Part shown: in pieces, positions 10,422 through 25,971 of the stretch
How positions within the stretch are numbered: the first letter of the stretch is position 1
Layout: each line of letters starts with the position of its first letter
NCBI RefSeq assembly: GCF_964340395.1
Contig: NC_135566.1
Span: forward strand, 18,852,501-18,914,500
Direction: 5' to 3'
DNA length: 62,000 nt
Source of the DNA: Glandiceps talaboti
Lineage: Eukaryota > Hemichordata > Enteropneusta > Spengelidae
Notes under the pieces: model-generated
Told to the model about the DNA's origin: nothing
What the model saw: only the letters and a program-made list of their open reading frames with translations
Databases searched by the model: none
Made by a program: the position numbers and the translations under genes

Positions 10422-12475
10422 ATTACTTCATTTACTTTGAAAGTACTGCTATTTCTTCATTTGAACAAATTTCACAAAAGATCTGATTTTAAATTATGAA
10501 ACTTTTATTGCAAACACACAATACTACAGTAATTCCAGATGGTCCAAGTCTGTTGTACAAATACCAATATACAAACCGATGACAGTAAGACTAGTGACAT
10601 GCTTTAAAAATCTTAATCTCAAAATTTGTCTCCGAATTGTGTTATATATTTGTAACATCAGTGTTTTCAAAATAGTCTGTGTAAATAAGTCACACCGTTA
10701 AATAAGTCACAATGTTACAATTCAGTTCTTAAAATCCAGAGTTCATAATCAACGTAAAACTTCAACCGGTTGGATTAAAATGTAATTTATAGTCAATGCT
10801 CCCTTTAGCATATCAAAACACCATAAAATATGCAAACATTTATTAATCTTTGGACATTTTGTAGAATCACTGCCTGAATTAATTTATCCTCAGCAGTATT
10901 CCTGAGAATCCGCAACAAGCTAATGCAAAAAAAAATTGCTAAAGTGTTCTGTTAACTGTATTTTTCTGAGTAAGAAAAAGACGATCACTTTTTTTTCATA
11001 CATATAAATAGTTATTTCAAAGTGAACTCTTCAATCACCCTTGCTTAGATTCACAGAAACCATTTCAATGTGAAAGGTTTAATGAACAAGGAATGAAAAG
11101 ATGAGTGAGTTGTTTGAGGTAATACAAGAAACACAAAACTCACCCTGCTCCTATTTGCTGATGAAAATAAGCAAATAGTAACTAACTGAAAGCTAAATAT
11201 GCAGTATTCCATATCTATCCATTCCTCTAATATTCGGCTTAACACCCACCCCCCCCATAAATGTATCATACAACTATTTACTAACTGACTAAAGAGCAAT
11301 TATTTAAACTTTGAGTCTTACAAAACAATAGTTGAAATAATAGCTGTGTAAATGAAGAGTACATCTCAACGACATTATGTATAAATGTTACGACAAATGC
11401 AGCCACATCAAGTATTCAACACCAAGCATTCCAAGTCAATATTTCACACATATTTTTATCTTTGATAAAACTGCTACTATAGCAAGTTCCTGGTTTACCC
11501 CTACTATCGAAAACTATCAAAAAGCAAATTTTAGATTTACCCCAATGTACAGAAATACTAAGAGTATGTGTCAGTAACAGCCAATGTCAATAAGTAAGTC
11601 TTGTTGCAGATCGTATGAGATATGCAAATCATCGGGTCAGTGCAGTAAGGTCATATCTGCTATGCAACTCTATAACCTTACTGCACTGACACGATGAATT
11701 ATGCCAAGCAACAACAGTTGTCAAACATGTGATCGTGTTGAAGCTTTTGCCATGGCCAGGTGCGATGATGTTGAGAACAATAGTGTTGCTAAGCATTTGA
11801 CACTTTCAGCTTGACCACCCCCTCACGTGGTTGCTATTGATGCAATGGCTCATGCAGGATCTTGTGAGATCTGCCGTGAGATGAAAAAATGGCTTCTTCT
11901 ACATATGAAATAAACATACAAGAGACTGTTTCTGAAGTGCATAGCTTTCACCCGATAAGTATGTGACTGTCTAACAGTTTCATGTTTCACATTGGTCAAA
12001 TGATTTTTCTGCAACTTGAGTATGGTAGGCTAAAGATTTCATGTGTTGAAAGTGTAAATATTATCATGAAAATTTATGAGAAATGCAGCAACAATAACTC
12101 CTGAAACCCACCCCACCCTCCCTTCATATGCAAATATTGTATGCATAATATATTAATGCAACCACAATTGTCCATTTCTTTCAAACGGGGCATAAAATTT
12201 CACTTTTACAGTACATTTTATTTATATATAAATAATTCTTGGTAAGACAGCTGGCATATATATATATATTCAAATGGCACAAGTCACACGAACACCTCTT
12301 AAAATTGACACCCCCCACCCCCACCCTGTATCAATAAATTGCAATTTATTACTTCTCAATCTTGTAATGGCCTTGGGAACAAAACCAACAAAGCTACCTA
12401 ACCCAACATCACCAGTTGGTTAGAGATGTTTGCTGTGTAAGCTTAGGCACTGATGCATTCCAGTTGTGTTGCTTT
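10422..12475. other. Intergenic DNA downstream of MIOX
   Basis: No coding exon recognised. It holds a short strong hairpin at 11630-11696. The MIOX 3' UTR should run from 12475 toward lower coordinates, but I could not place its poly(A) site with confidence. Confidence 0.4.
11630..11696. repeat. Compact ~22-bp-stem hairpin
   Basis: CATCGGGTCAGTGCAGTAAG is inverted as CTTACTGCACTGACACGATG with one mismatch, around a loop of about 23 nt. The size resembles a microRNA precursor, but a MITE core is equally possible. Nothing shows that it is transcribed. Confidence 0.5.
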
Positions 12476-15400
12476 TTACCACTTCAGCTTGCCAGGCATA
12501 TATTTGTCAACCAGGCTTTGGTAGTAAGGTTTCAACTCTTCGATATTGGGAAGTTCATCAGATTTGGAGTACAGGTCAAATTTGCTACACAAAAAGAAGA
12601 CGACGAAAACTTCAGTGGTCTTTGAGACAAGATGTAACAGACAGACAGACAGACAGTACAGCTGATAGGATAAAATGAGTTTTTCACATATTTCCAAAGT
12701 CATAAGATAATTAATAAGAAGTAAGTTTAGTTTGCAGTTGCTAGGATCTTTTTGATCAAAATAGCCAATGTCATACTTTAAATGCATTGGAAAACATGGC
12801 ATAGTATTCTACTGACAGGGTCATATTGCTTTCACACACATATTTACTAATTTTGAAAAAAAATGTAAAATTAACCAGTTATTCTAGTGCACTGGATCAG
12901 CCAAGGTTATAATTATATTAAATTTCATTCTTTTTCAGAGTTCAACTTGGTGTGTTATTTGAAAGGGACATCGTCAGCAACTCCCGGGTATTTTTCATTA
13001 TTTTTGTTTCCACATAAAAGGTTACTTATATTTTACCATTCACTATCACTTGTTTAATAACTGGAAGTCACTGGCAAAACTCTTACTGTACAAACTACTG
13101 TGATACTATATTCTAATATAGAAGAATAAAATGACGTCATTTTGTTCATATAGTTTGAGAAAACAGTATCACAGCAGTTAATATGGTAGGAGTTTTGCCA
13201 GTGACTACTAATCATTAAACAAGTGACAGTAAAATATAAGTAACTTTTTATGTGGAAACAAAAAAGATGAAAATTAGGCATTACTGACCATGTCCCTTTA
13301 AGTGAGCATCATAATTACAGAGAAAGTGAGTTTGGCTCGAACTCTTTCCCAGGAAAATGCTCCCAGGTAGTGTTGAGGGGAATAACTTACTTGAATTCTG
13401 TGACCCATGGAAGCATTTCTCTATCCTTGTTGTTACAAAGATGCATGTAGTCACCCCCAGTGTGCCAGGGATAGAAGGAATGGAAGCGAATCATGTATAA
13501 ACCCTGAAAAGGTGACAAACAATCTTAAAGTTACTAAACTATGTTATGGTCTTTCTTATATCACATTTTGCCATAATCTGTCTGACAGGGATCCTGATTG
13601 GCACTAATGGTTGCATTTTCTGTGAAATACTACTTAACACAAACAATAGCATAATACGACTGTGGAAACTACGCCTTCAGATTACTGAGATAGACACAAA
13701 CTAAAGTTATTGTTGCTCAATATGATAGATTACACAAATAAGTGACAGCAGTGCCCTAGTGGTGTGGATATAATCACCCTGTAATCAAGATAGTGTAAAC
13801 ACTGGAAGTCTATCACAATGTATGCTGCACTATCATGGAAGTCATCAGTAACACCACCCTACTGTGTATACGATGAAACTAATGCTACATTCTTGTATCA
13901 ACATGTTTCAATACTAGTATTAGTTTGTGTCTATCTTTATACTTAGCTGAGAGTTAATTTTCCACAGTTGTAATGCAGTTGTAACACTTCTGTGAAAGAC
14001 AAGTTCACGTAGTACTTATAGTTTTAGACTCTGAGCTTTGACATATTAATCAATCAATCAATGCCAAATTTGAGAAACATTAGGTTAATATGCTAATTTA
14101 AAGTTAAGTAATCAAAAACAAAAATTTGAATATCAAAGATAAATAGATGAATTTTGCAATGCTACACAAAAGAGGAAAACTTCTGATAATTTATGACAGT
14201 CTATGGAGTATGTCCATGACCCAGTTTGGATTGGGATTAACAACTCTTTGTAGAAGACACAGCCCCCCCCCCCCCCCCCTCCCTCTCTCTCTAAATACTT
14301 TACTACTATGTGAAAAATGTGTACATTTCTCTGTGTAAATTGCTATGGTTCCACTGATAAGATAACACTCATCTGAAAATCTGGGATTGACACACAACCC
14401 TTTAAATTGGGTAAAGGTATATTAAACCAATGAATACATACATTCTAAACTTTTGGCTTTGAAGACGAATCAAATTTAGTGACAGATTTGACAAAACACT
14501 GAAATGTAAGGACTTACTTCTTCTGGTAGAGTTGATTTATTACCCATTAGAACCTGGTACATGTACTCTGTAACATAGAAATGTCAACATTAAAACAACA
14601 GAATTCAAGAGAGTTTTCTCTACAGATCAGATAGAAGAACATTAGTACATGTTATTTTTCTCTAGCTAGTTCTCAAACAGCTATGTACATATGAACTGAT
14701 ATGTGTTTAATTTGTTACCTTTTTTTAACGAAAAAAGATATATCACATAACAAAAATTGAATTCATGTCAATATTCAGGAAACAGGAAATGGAAATGTAC
14801 TTAAAAAACATCAAAACCATTTAAACAAGAGAAAGTTGAGATGTTATAAATAGTATGTTACCATGACGTTACCATGACAACTAATTTTAACTGATAATAT
14901 TCCGGTGAGTCTACTGCATTTTCCCCATCAACAAATCACACATTCACACACAGTATCTGGGTAACTAATATCATAACACTATTTACAAACAGAATGCACA
15001 ATTAAAACTTGTTGAACTCCTCCCTCCCCTCCCCTCACCGTCCACATCAAATGAGTAATTTAATTAGTAAATCATCAAACTGGTAAACATGTGTGCACAA
15101 CAAGATAGTTTATATCTACTCAACAATGAGTGGTTTCATGATAATGGATGTTTTGAAATGAATTGGACGACACATAAACTATCTTGTCATGTACACTGAT
15201 ATGTACTTATGAAAATGAAAGTGAAAAATAACAAAGAAGCAAATGCTCCTGTAGATGCACCAGATAACAAACATGTACTGCATATTAGCAGTATAGTTGA
15301 ATTCTTTTTCGTAATTTTTGAGTTCTTTGCCTCTCTCTCACTCTCTAATTTCTTTGAAAAGTGCTTATTCTCACCATCATGCCCCCAAGACATGATAACA

Positions 15401-18400
15401 TTTTCCAAGCCACAATTTTCTTCATAAATACCGCACTTGGAGCTGTAAGAATCCACAATTTGTTTTGGTGCCATTGCACTTGGCGAAAGAATATTAGTGT
15501 ATGCAAAGGGCCCTTATGGACATTGTTTATCATGTTGAATAGACATTACCCCAAATTGGGGCATACAGAACCCGACCATGCCACATGGAAATTGTTTACT
15601 TTCCACCAATGCCCACTGAATTAAAGCCCAAAGACCCACAATGATATGATTACATGTTATTGCCTTGGCAAGTGTAACACAAAACAAATACCACAGCCGT
15701 GCAGCAAAAGATTTTGGCATAGCTTTAAATCAATTCAAAGGAGGACTAGTCAACATGATCCAGCCAAGCTTTTTGGCCTAATTCTTACTCACATACAGGA
15801 CTGAAGGTTTCAATATTGTGGAATTTGTGGGTACTCCTTCTTATTTACTTAGAGTTACTCTGCTATGCGTAAGTGAGTCCTGGTGGGGTTGGAGGGGGGT
15901 CCCTAATATTTTCAGAGGTTGCCTGGCCCAAGTCACAATCATGAAGTCAATTAGGTTTATTCAAGGTAGTCAAGTATGAAGAACTTTACCATGTTATTGA
16001 CTCCAAAATTAGAGAATTTTCATATGAAAAAGTCAACCTATGTTTAGGGTCTTTTTTTTTGAAAAGGGAACCAATTTGGGCAGCATATATACATACACTT
16101 TTCTACAGGAGTACCCCATTCACCCTCAACCCCCCCCCCCCCCCCAGAAAGTGAGTGTATAATAACGAGCACCCGAAATGTATCTTTCAGTCTATGTATA
16201 AATGTAAAACACTGAAATCAATTGAGACAAAGATGCATTAATATATTCATATACAAATAAATTACAACATAATACAGTGGAACACTGATTTTGCTAACAC
16301 ATATCTCTCATATTCACATGCATCTTAGTCCAATGGAATATCTGTTTGTGCACAAGTAAATACTAGCTGGGTAAAACAAGATTAAGCTGTTCAGATATAC
16401 TCCAACAGTTTGTGACCTCAACTTATATTAAATAACACCAACATCAACATACACACTGTTTTAGTATATGCCTTGACCTCAATATCAGGATAATTATAAT
16501 TATGAAGAATTATAGCTTTCCCACCCAATTTTGACTAGGAAACACACAAACTTAACCAATTGTGTGAAAAACAAATGAAAGAATTCATTGCGAATGACAA
16601 TGAAATATCATATTCTCATCACTACCAATTGAACCAACTGTTCTTAACTCAAACAAAATATGTGGTACGGTTATGTTTTCTTTCTTTCAAATATGTTGTA
16701 TTTTAAATAGCCCTGCTCTCGCCACCTCAAAATCATTCCGTTATCACAACTCAACCAGTGTTCCATTGTATTTTCATTCATACATTGAAGAGTATTAAAA
16801 TGAGTGTGAGATATATTTAGGCCAGCTAGGTGAATCATTAGTCAATCATCTGTGTTTTTTTATGGTCTTTTTCCACATTGACAGCATAGCTGGCTTCTCT
16901 AGAACAAGACTTTTATATTGTCTTGCCACATTTTGCCATTAATTGCCATTTTTTTTTTAAAAAACACATAAAAAAGAAATTATAAATATTTGTTTTAACA
17001 GAGATGTCAATAGATTCACATACAAGCTACAAAAAACAGGAAGGAATGCCATGTATGGGTGATGGCTATTAAACAAAAAGAGTCGCAAACTTGGCAATTT
17101 GAAGTTTATATTAACTACAGCATTTCCAATGAGTGGATCCCCCTCTAGCAAGATAATGTAATGAAGTGAGGTGGAAGGTCACTGTCAATAATGTATTACA
17201 GTTGTGACTGAAACCTAAAGCTTTAGCAGAGTTTTATTTTGAATAGATACAATGATTTAGTCCTAAACCTGCACTAGCTGCAACTGAGATTTTGACAGAA
17301 TTTGGCGACCTGCCCTGCAAAATTGTTACTCGAGTAATTAGAAGAACTGGTCATGGTACAAAAACTAATTATTATGTTTTACAGGCCTGATGAACATGTT
17401 TGAAGCCAATTTAAGTTTAATGTCTGCATAACCCTCTAACATTAGAGAAATGTATCGGTTTTTAATCTATAGAAATCACACATCAGTTGGATGGAGGCTT
17501 CATATACCAAATGGTATAAACTCAATAGCCTGTGACAAGGCCAACTCTATTTATAGTTTTGCATACTAAATATTCACAACAAATTTGAATAGTTTTGTCT
17601 TAACACTCCTAAAATGAATAAAATAACAGAACATGATTGTATCATAATTCAGTGATTTTTTTTTTACTTTGACGGATTCATTTTCAGTGCTTTGTTTACA
17701 AGAGTTTGATGAATTCTTCACTTGTTGCAGAATGTTTGCATAATGTACAGTTGTATGTAGTTATATGTTCTCCCAAGAACAACTCCATCCAGCTTTGAAA
17801 TCAGAAGATAGATTCATACTAGATCATAGATGGAATACTCACTTAAACTTTGGATTGGCCACATCCTTGTTTTCTGTAAAACTAGTATTCCTATAGACAA
17901 TGGAGTTAGCATGTTCACAACCAACTACAAATGTATCGCCAACGACACACCACTGAAAAACAAAAGTAGTACCTCCAATTATATAATACAACTGACTACA
18001 CTAAAACACTAAAATGACACAAACTCAGTTTTGTAAGCTTTTTACTCAAGCAAAAATACTTATATATACATTCCAGTATAATGTTACTGTCAATGAATGC
18101 CTTCTATAACATTGCCATTACCTTCTGGTATTGTTAGAACAGTTGATTTCATAGTAGGTATATTTGCTCAACATTTTTTGATAACAGTAATAAATTATGT
18201 CATCAGATCGTTTATGACTTGTAGCTTGATACCATATTCGAATTCAATCATTTACAAGTGATGGTTATAAGTACGCTTCAGTAAGTACAATACTGCGAGT
18301 AACCTTTAAATATGCAGCAAAAACTACACCAAAATACATACAAACTCAGCTTGTGCCCCTTTAAAGGTCTGTCTCTGAAACACTACATTCCCACTTTATC

Positions 18401-21400
18401 TATCCATCTTCACAGTAGTTTCAAGTGTTTATTTTTTGACCAAATATCACTCTACCTGACCAAAAATGCACAACTGTGGTGTCAGTGCAATCATTTTGAT
18501 TTATTGAACAATGTCCAAACAAGAGATCTGAGGTAAAGCCAAATACCAAGACAAATAGTCCAGCGTTTTTTTTCTTAAAGACAACTACTTCAACATACAT
18601 ATTGCACTACACAACACGTCACTTCAGTTAATACATATTGCACTACTACACCGAGGTTTTTCTTAAAAACATGCGCATCAGTCACAGAATGACCAGCCTG
18701 TTGTCAGGTAGCCTAATTATGATGGCCTTGCTTCATTACTGTTCACTTGTTCTGTATTTTCTGGGGCAACGCCTCCCCTATTTACAAAACTTAAGATAAC
18801 AAGTCTCCATGGAAGACAAACCACCCTACCTATTTTTATTCTCATAAAGGTGCTTTTGAACTAAACTCAGACAACGGTTTGTGAGGATGACTGTGGAAGC
18901 CGAAAATGGTGTGGTAATATTCACTAACCTGTGGTTCACCCCAAAGAGCTAGATTTTTACCCAAATCATGAACAAGACCTGTAAGATGAAACCAGTCTTT
19001 ATCAGGGTGCCTTTCTCTGATCCTCTCTGCGGTCTGGTAGGCATGGAATATATTTGGGACATCAACCTCAATAATAAAGAAATTTAGAACATTTTCACAA
19101 AAGTTCAACTTCAATGTCATTACAAAGGTCATTCATACATAACTTGGGGTCATGACAGGTTTTCCAATACACGTAACTTCATAAAGGATACTTCATTATC
19201 CTTCATTATTAGCATACCGCCCTCTGTAGTTCAGCATTATAATTTTCAATATTGATATTTCATAACTGTTATTCCTTTCTGGTTACTTTAGTTACTTGAT
19301 ACCCACAGTCGTTCCCCAGCTAAAACTTAAAACTGATAGAATCAGTGAGATCCAGTATTTGTTTGCACAAAAAAACCACAAGCTGGGAAAGACAGCATTA
19401 AAATGTAGCGCAATGACGTCAGTATGCAAACAGGTTTATGATGACAGCATTTATGGTATATTATGACACAATAGTTAAATACATTCCCATATCAAATAGC
19501 ATGTATCACACATATTTAGGAATATTCACCTCAGTGAATTGTCCGTTTGTTATGATTACCTCCAACTGTACATAAAGGGTTATAATGCAGGAAGCTATAC
19601 TTACATCAGGGTCACTTTCGTCTACAAGGTTATTAAGATAGTCAAGAGCTTCCATGACTGTCATTTCCATTTTATTTAACTGTCCCCACTTTTCATGCTG
19701 TTTGTGGAGGAAAAATATGAACAAACGAATGAATGAATAAAGGTGATTGATGATTCCCGTGTTGAAATATTTGATGATTGCACACTATGGGGAGGACAGC
19801 TGTACATTTACATACACTTACTTACAAAACCAGCAAATTATGCAAGATCACAGATGTACAGGTGGGTTTCAAGTGGACTTTGTGTGTATGGTTGATTCTG
19901 AGTAATCCTCGAGAAAATTGCCTTGTTAGGGACAATCACATGATGTCACACAAGCTCAATAAATGAACTTTGTTTGTTTAGGAGGAAGGGGTTCTGGCAT
20001 CAATGCACAGTTGTTGAACTTCATTTTTGCATGCATGGATTTCTCACTAAATTTGAAAACTTTCACTCCTTCAATGATAACAGCTTCAGTATTTACTACT
20101 GAGATGCTGATAAGTTGATTAAAATTTACTGTTAATGTAAGATACAGTGCTAGGTTTCCAGTTTGCATTATATTCTGTTTACCATGTTTTTAATTGGCAT
20201 AAACAGTAGTGTTACCACTACAATGTTCACCATGGTTTTCATCAGATATAAATCATTTAAATGTGTCAATGTAGCAATTGTGAATTTTCATTTAGGGGGA
20301 TGGGTTTTGGCCGAAGCGAACAAAGTTTGTCTTTTTCGTTCTTACATTACATTTTCAGGCTTGAATGACATTATGTTATTGTCCCTTAGAAAATTACCAA
20401 GCTACATGTATACATACAGTATCCTATGTCAGGAGTTTAAAGAGCTAATTGTGAATCCCTAGTCATTATCTCAATACTTCCGATTATGTATCACATCAAC
20501 ACTTTGATGATTACAGTCCCCAAAATGCAACTATTGTTTTTTAAAAATACAGTCACACTGTCACAGTGACAGATTTCTTTTCTGTATATTCATAATACCG
20601 TAGTCCAATATTAGGAGATAAAAAATCTGCAATACTCTCTACAACGGCAGTTTCATAGGCACTCTTTATGAGTTCTGTGAGTGTGTTACATGGTCAAAGT
20701 CATATAGTAGTTTAATGAGTGTCATCTTAATCTGATGCCTATTACTGTAGATTAGCCTTTCAAGGAACTTTCTGTACACCAAACTCTTGAATCAAACCCT
20801 AGAGTTAGTTACTGAAAACAAAGTTTAACCCTCACCCATACTAACTGCACAGGGTACAGTAAATGCTATGCCATGTTGTTGCTACCAAACTTTCAGTATT
20901 TTCTATATAGTATCAAATTAAACATTTGTTCCAAACACAAACATCAAAATTGTACCAGAAATTTGACAAAGACTGAAGTGAAATGAGCTGTCAAAAATTG
21001 CAGGTACAATTTTCAAGTTTGTGTCCAGAACAAAAGTTTAATTCAATACTATGGTTTACCAACACAGACAGTGTGTGAACTTAAGGGAAAATGACTACTG
21101 GTCATAAGGACCGACATGTAGCAAATGCTGCTGGTCTTTAAGGAAAACTGCTGGTCCATACTCAATGCAGTTCATTTTCACGACCTGTATCTACACCCCC
21201 CCCCCCCCCCATTTACAGATTAAATGATTTTGAACTTTAATATGATACAGCATATCTTTAGATATAAAAGTAAAAGAGAACACAACGAATTGTTCACTAT
21301 CCACTATTATTTCATAAAATTTCCACTCACAGAGTCAAAAAATAACTTGGAAGTAAATTTTGGATTTCGAACCAAGTAATTTTTTACTCTGTGAGTAGAG

Positions 21401-24400
21401 ATTTTCATTTATGCAGAGACTATGAATATTCATTCTCCATAATCTGTTCCTATAGACTATAGTGGTCTGAGACTGAATGTATTCATTCCACCATAGAAAT
21501 ACAGATCCATAGATTGTAGATAATGTGGGTGAATGAATCAATAAATTTATATTATCTGCAATCTCTAAGAGATCACAGTCCTCTCCTTCCTCTCTGTACG
21601 ATTTACTAAATTCTGAATCACGTAATCCAAAGTCAGATTCATCGTCTGTGGCAACAGCTGATGTAGCTTTCCAACTCTTAGCGAACGTAGACCCACAAAT
21701 TCATCATAGCAGAAAGTTTTATCGCATAACTATCCCTCTTGAAAACTGTGTATTTGCTTTTTTCAATTTCCATCCACACAGTGACATGGAGCGGTTTCGT
21801 CTTCCTTCAGTCTTTACAAATATGTAACGAAGCCCCCCCCCCCCATAAAGCCCTATCCGTATACCCTACCGTGGTGTATTGAGTATCGTCTCTGACTGTT
21901 TGTGTAAGAAATCTGACCATGATGAAGAGAACTATGGCTAAACATGTCTTACAGTGCGAGTTTTTTTTGACGTGGGAACGTGATATGGTAACTGTACTGT
22001 AATGTGTCATCCACTATGTACCCGTGTTTGGTATGATGCAGTAATTTTCCAGATACAACAATGGCAACAAAAATGCAACGTTTCTAAATCTACACGTTGA
22101 TAACAACATGACAGGACGTACATTATCATATGCATCAAATTGAAAGCAATCAAACTACGCATTTTTTTTTACTGTTTTTACAAAAAGATATTTTACGAAA
22201 TGTACCTGCCTTTTTTATTAGTTAAAACGCCATTTTCGTATGTTTCCGTCAGTTTGTCACTAACATTTGCCGGCTTTAATACCAGCCTTTAAAAAAACAA
22301 TGTATGTTTCGTCTTCTTCTTCGGAAGCTCATTGCCGCCTTCTGAATATCGCCACATACTTTATAAATGCAACGTGGAACTGTCTCAAACACGTTAAAAG
22401 TTTCATACACTTCGAGCAATAAACTTTACAACAATGATTAAATGATTACGATATCATGGCGGAAAAAGACGTATGCGCTGAATGAGTAAAATGAATATGA
22501 ATGTCTCAGACGTTCTGATTAGACGCTGTATGCTACGTCATGTAGACATGATATCAACATTGGCAACAACACGTAGCGAGCTAGCTGTGTGTCGCTTGAC
22601 TTGAACGAGATGTCGATTGTAAAATAGGTAACACAAGATCAGGTTCATGTAGGTGAAATTGGATATATCTTTGAAAAAATGTTATTATTTACTCCAAATT
22701 TCGATTGGTCATAAGGACCGATACGTTGTTGTAATTCTGAAAAACTGTCGGTCCGAACGGAAATCTGTTGGTCTCGGGCCGAAGGACCAGCGTTAATTTT
22801 GCACGCTGAACACAGACAATTTTTTTATTTGTTGATATTGACATGTAACAACCAAGCCCAACCCCTGACACCAATCAGATTATTTGCAGCAGTTATGTAA
22901 TATCCAAATATGTATATTTGTCAGATCAGGATGTTACACTTATACATTGCTTGCATCATTCTAACAGTTGGGGGTTTACTCATTTACATGAACAACTTTT
23001 GGTTCATGATTTCTCATTGAGCTAGAAGGGGTGAAGAGTTGATTTGATAGCATGTGTAGCATCTTCACTATTGTTACCATAAATGTCATAAGGAGATAGA
23101 ATGATGAGATACTTACCTGACCCATCACAAAGTCATAGGTTTGGTAAGTGTGCATCATTTTATAAGTGTGTTTAACACGATCAATGTGTGCATTGGTGGA
23201 GTCTGTTTCCTAAAATTGAAAAATAATAAAGACTTTAAGTCAAACATGAAATTCATTTTCACACAGAAATCTAAAAAAAAATTATTTTGTTCACATAATG
23301 GATATCTCCACATGAGCACCTGGGGAAATGGTCAAAACTGTGCCATGATATACAGACATGTCTAATGTCATACAAATCATTGAACTGTACATGTGTATTA
23401 CATGTACTGCTAACTTGGGCTATTTCCCATTTTAAAAAAAACTGCTCAGTGAGGTATTTTCAAGTCAGACAAGTGAAACATGTGTATCATATGTATTCAT
23501 GAAAACTATTACAAATAGAGTACAGTCAGATTGTGATAGAGAGTGACTTGTAAGCCTATTTAAAGGGTTGGGTGAAAAATGGCTCCTTTTATGTATTCCT
23601 TTAATTGTAAAATGTCAAAAGTCACTATTAATAACTACAAATGCTGTAATTTTAGGTGCAATACGAATTCAATTCAATTCTTCATTAACTTTTTGAACAA
23701 ATTTATGCTAATAAGTAAAATATGATAAAGAAAAAAAATCTATAATCACAAAGGCAAATAGTGGTGGATGAAAAAAAAATACTACTACATGGTTGTTGCA
23801 TAAGGGACTACAAAGTTGTAGCTGCTTTTGCACATGTTTACCAATGTGACCAATCATGACAAGTCCAATCTACACTACCAATAGCTATGTCACACAATAG
23901 TCACAGATAGGATTGTACCATATTTCCGTGCATTATATAACATCACATAAAAGTCATAACCTTTTCATTACAGATGGCCATTGATAATACAAAAATAAAA
24001 TATCATACATCCACATACCTCTTGGTAGTTACGAAACTCTTTCTTTCTTTTTTCTGCCTCTGGTTCCGGTCTATACAACTCAGAGGGGTCTATAAAATTG
24101 ACTTGACTCTGAAAAGACAGTACAAAACACCTATTTACATCAATGATAAAGAGGTTGAGATGGTTCATTCATATAAGTATCTTGGTATGGGGATTGATGG
24201 AAAACTAAATTGGAGAGAAAACACTGAAAATCTGTTCAAAAAATGTAACTCCCGTATGTACTGCCTTCGTAAATTGCGATCCTTTGACATCAGTTGTGAC
24301 TTTCTGAGTAATTTCTACACATCTGTTGTGGGCAATGTCTTGTTTTTTGGTGTTGTGTGTTGGGGAGGGAATTTGAATAAACAACTGAAAGGTGGCATAG

Positions 24401-25933
24401 ATATTCTAGAGAATGACCGTCATCCTTTGTATTCCACTTTTTGTGAATGTAAGAGCACTTTTAGTAAACGACTGAATTTACCAAAGATTGTAACTGAGCA
24501 CTTCAGGAATTCTTTTTTACCACAGGCAATAAGAATTTTTAATGACCAGTGTTGAGCTGCAGTGCAGTGATCTTGTGGGTTTGAGTTTTAAATTATTGTA
24601 GCTGTTTAAATTTAACATTACATGTATATGTATCTTGTTGTGTATCTGGTATAATTGTATTATTTTTGTATTTTGTGAATTGTTGTACTGCTGGCAGTTT
24701 CCCAATTTCCCCTTGTAGGATCAATAAAGTATTTATTAATATTATTATTAATAATAACATGAAAAATGTTTATAGCAGGATGTTTACATCTGGACTACCT
24801 GCAACTGTGATATTTTGTTTCATCAAGTAACCAATACATGTATGTATAGGTCTGTTTAGGTCAGCTAATTATAGAAAGACATTGTATCTGTTAATTTGTG
24901 GTCAATATTATCCATAGTTGGTGTAGTGGAAAATTTAAATTTTGAGCAAAAATTTAAGTTTTGAATCTGTCACCATGACATGTTAAAACTGCACTAGTTT
25001 GTAACTGTAATATTGTTTTGCGATCAAACAACTACACTTTATTCACTGAAAAACGTTAAAATACCAATAATTTGATATTGTACATGTTAATCAGTGGTCG
25101 ATCTTATCCATTAGTATAATAATAACAGGTTTAATCATGATCAACCGCTGAGGGTGCTGATTTTTGGGTATGGACCCAAAAAAAATCACTTTTGACATGA
25201 GTTATCATGTGTACAGCTATACAAATGTGTTTACTAAATACGTAATTCAATACTATGCAGTGTGTATGTTATTGCAAGTAAGTTATTGTATCTAAGAAAA
25301 CATTTTCAAAAAATATGTTCAGATGCAGCTAGTGCAACTTTAAACCATAGACCCTCCACCCTAAACTTACAAACAATACATTATGGTAATGTGTTATTTA
25401 CACCTGGAATCACCAGACAGTTTGAGTTGACATGACATGGCCATGGGTAAAGGTTGTGGCTGAAAACATGAATCATTCTGTCTTGTAAAGACACAAACCC
25501 AAGAAACATGGTAATGCAATTTATCTTTAATTTAATATTTCCTTTGTTCTCTGTTGACAGCATAGACATTACAGAGGCAGGTGGAAAGATCTTTGTTTAC
25601 ATTTCTTGTACAAAGTAGATGGCCTTCTTGATATACAAAAGTAAACAATACCCCAGACACTGAAGAGGTATGTAAGGGTACCTAAAGTGGCAAAGTGGGA
25701 CTGTAAAGTGGGACTCCAACTTTGTGCCAAACAGGCAAAGTAGGACCGGAAGTGGGGTCGGTCCAACTTCACGATGTTCGTCAAAGATGGACCGGTGCAA
25801 CTTTACTAAACTGCACTTAAGGCACCGATCATAAGAGCATGCCATCGGGCGTTCATTGATAAAATTACCTTGTGCCGATCTAATATTATTTTTTTACAAG
25901 GATGGTCATAAAACAAAATAATGACGTTATTAA

Positions 25934-25971
<38 letters not shown>

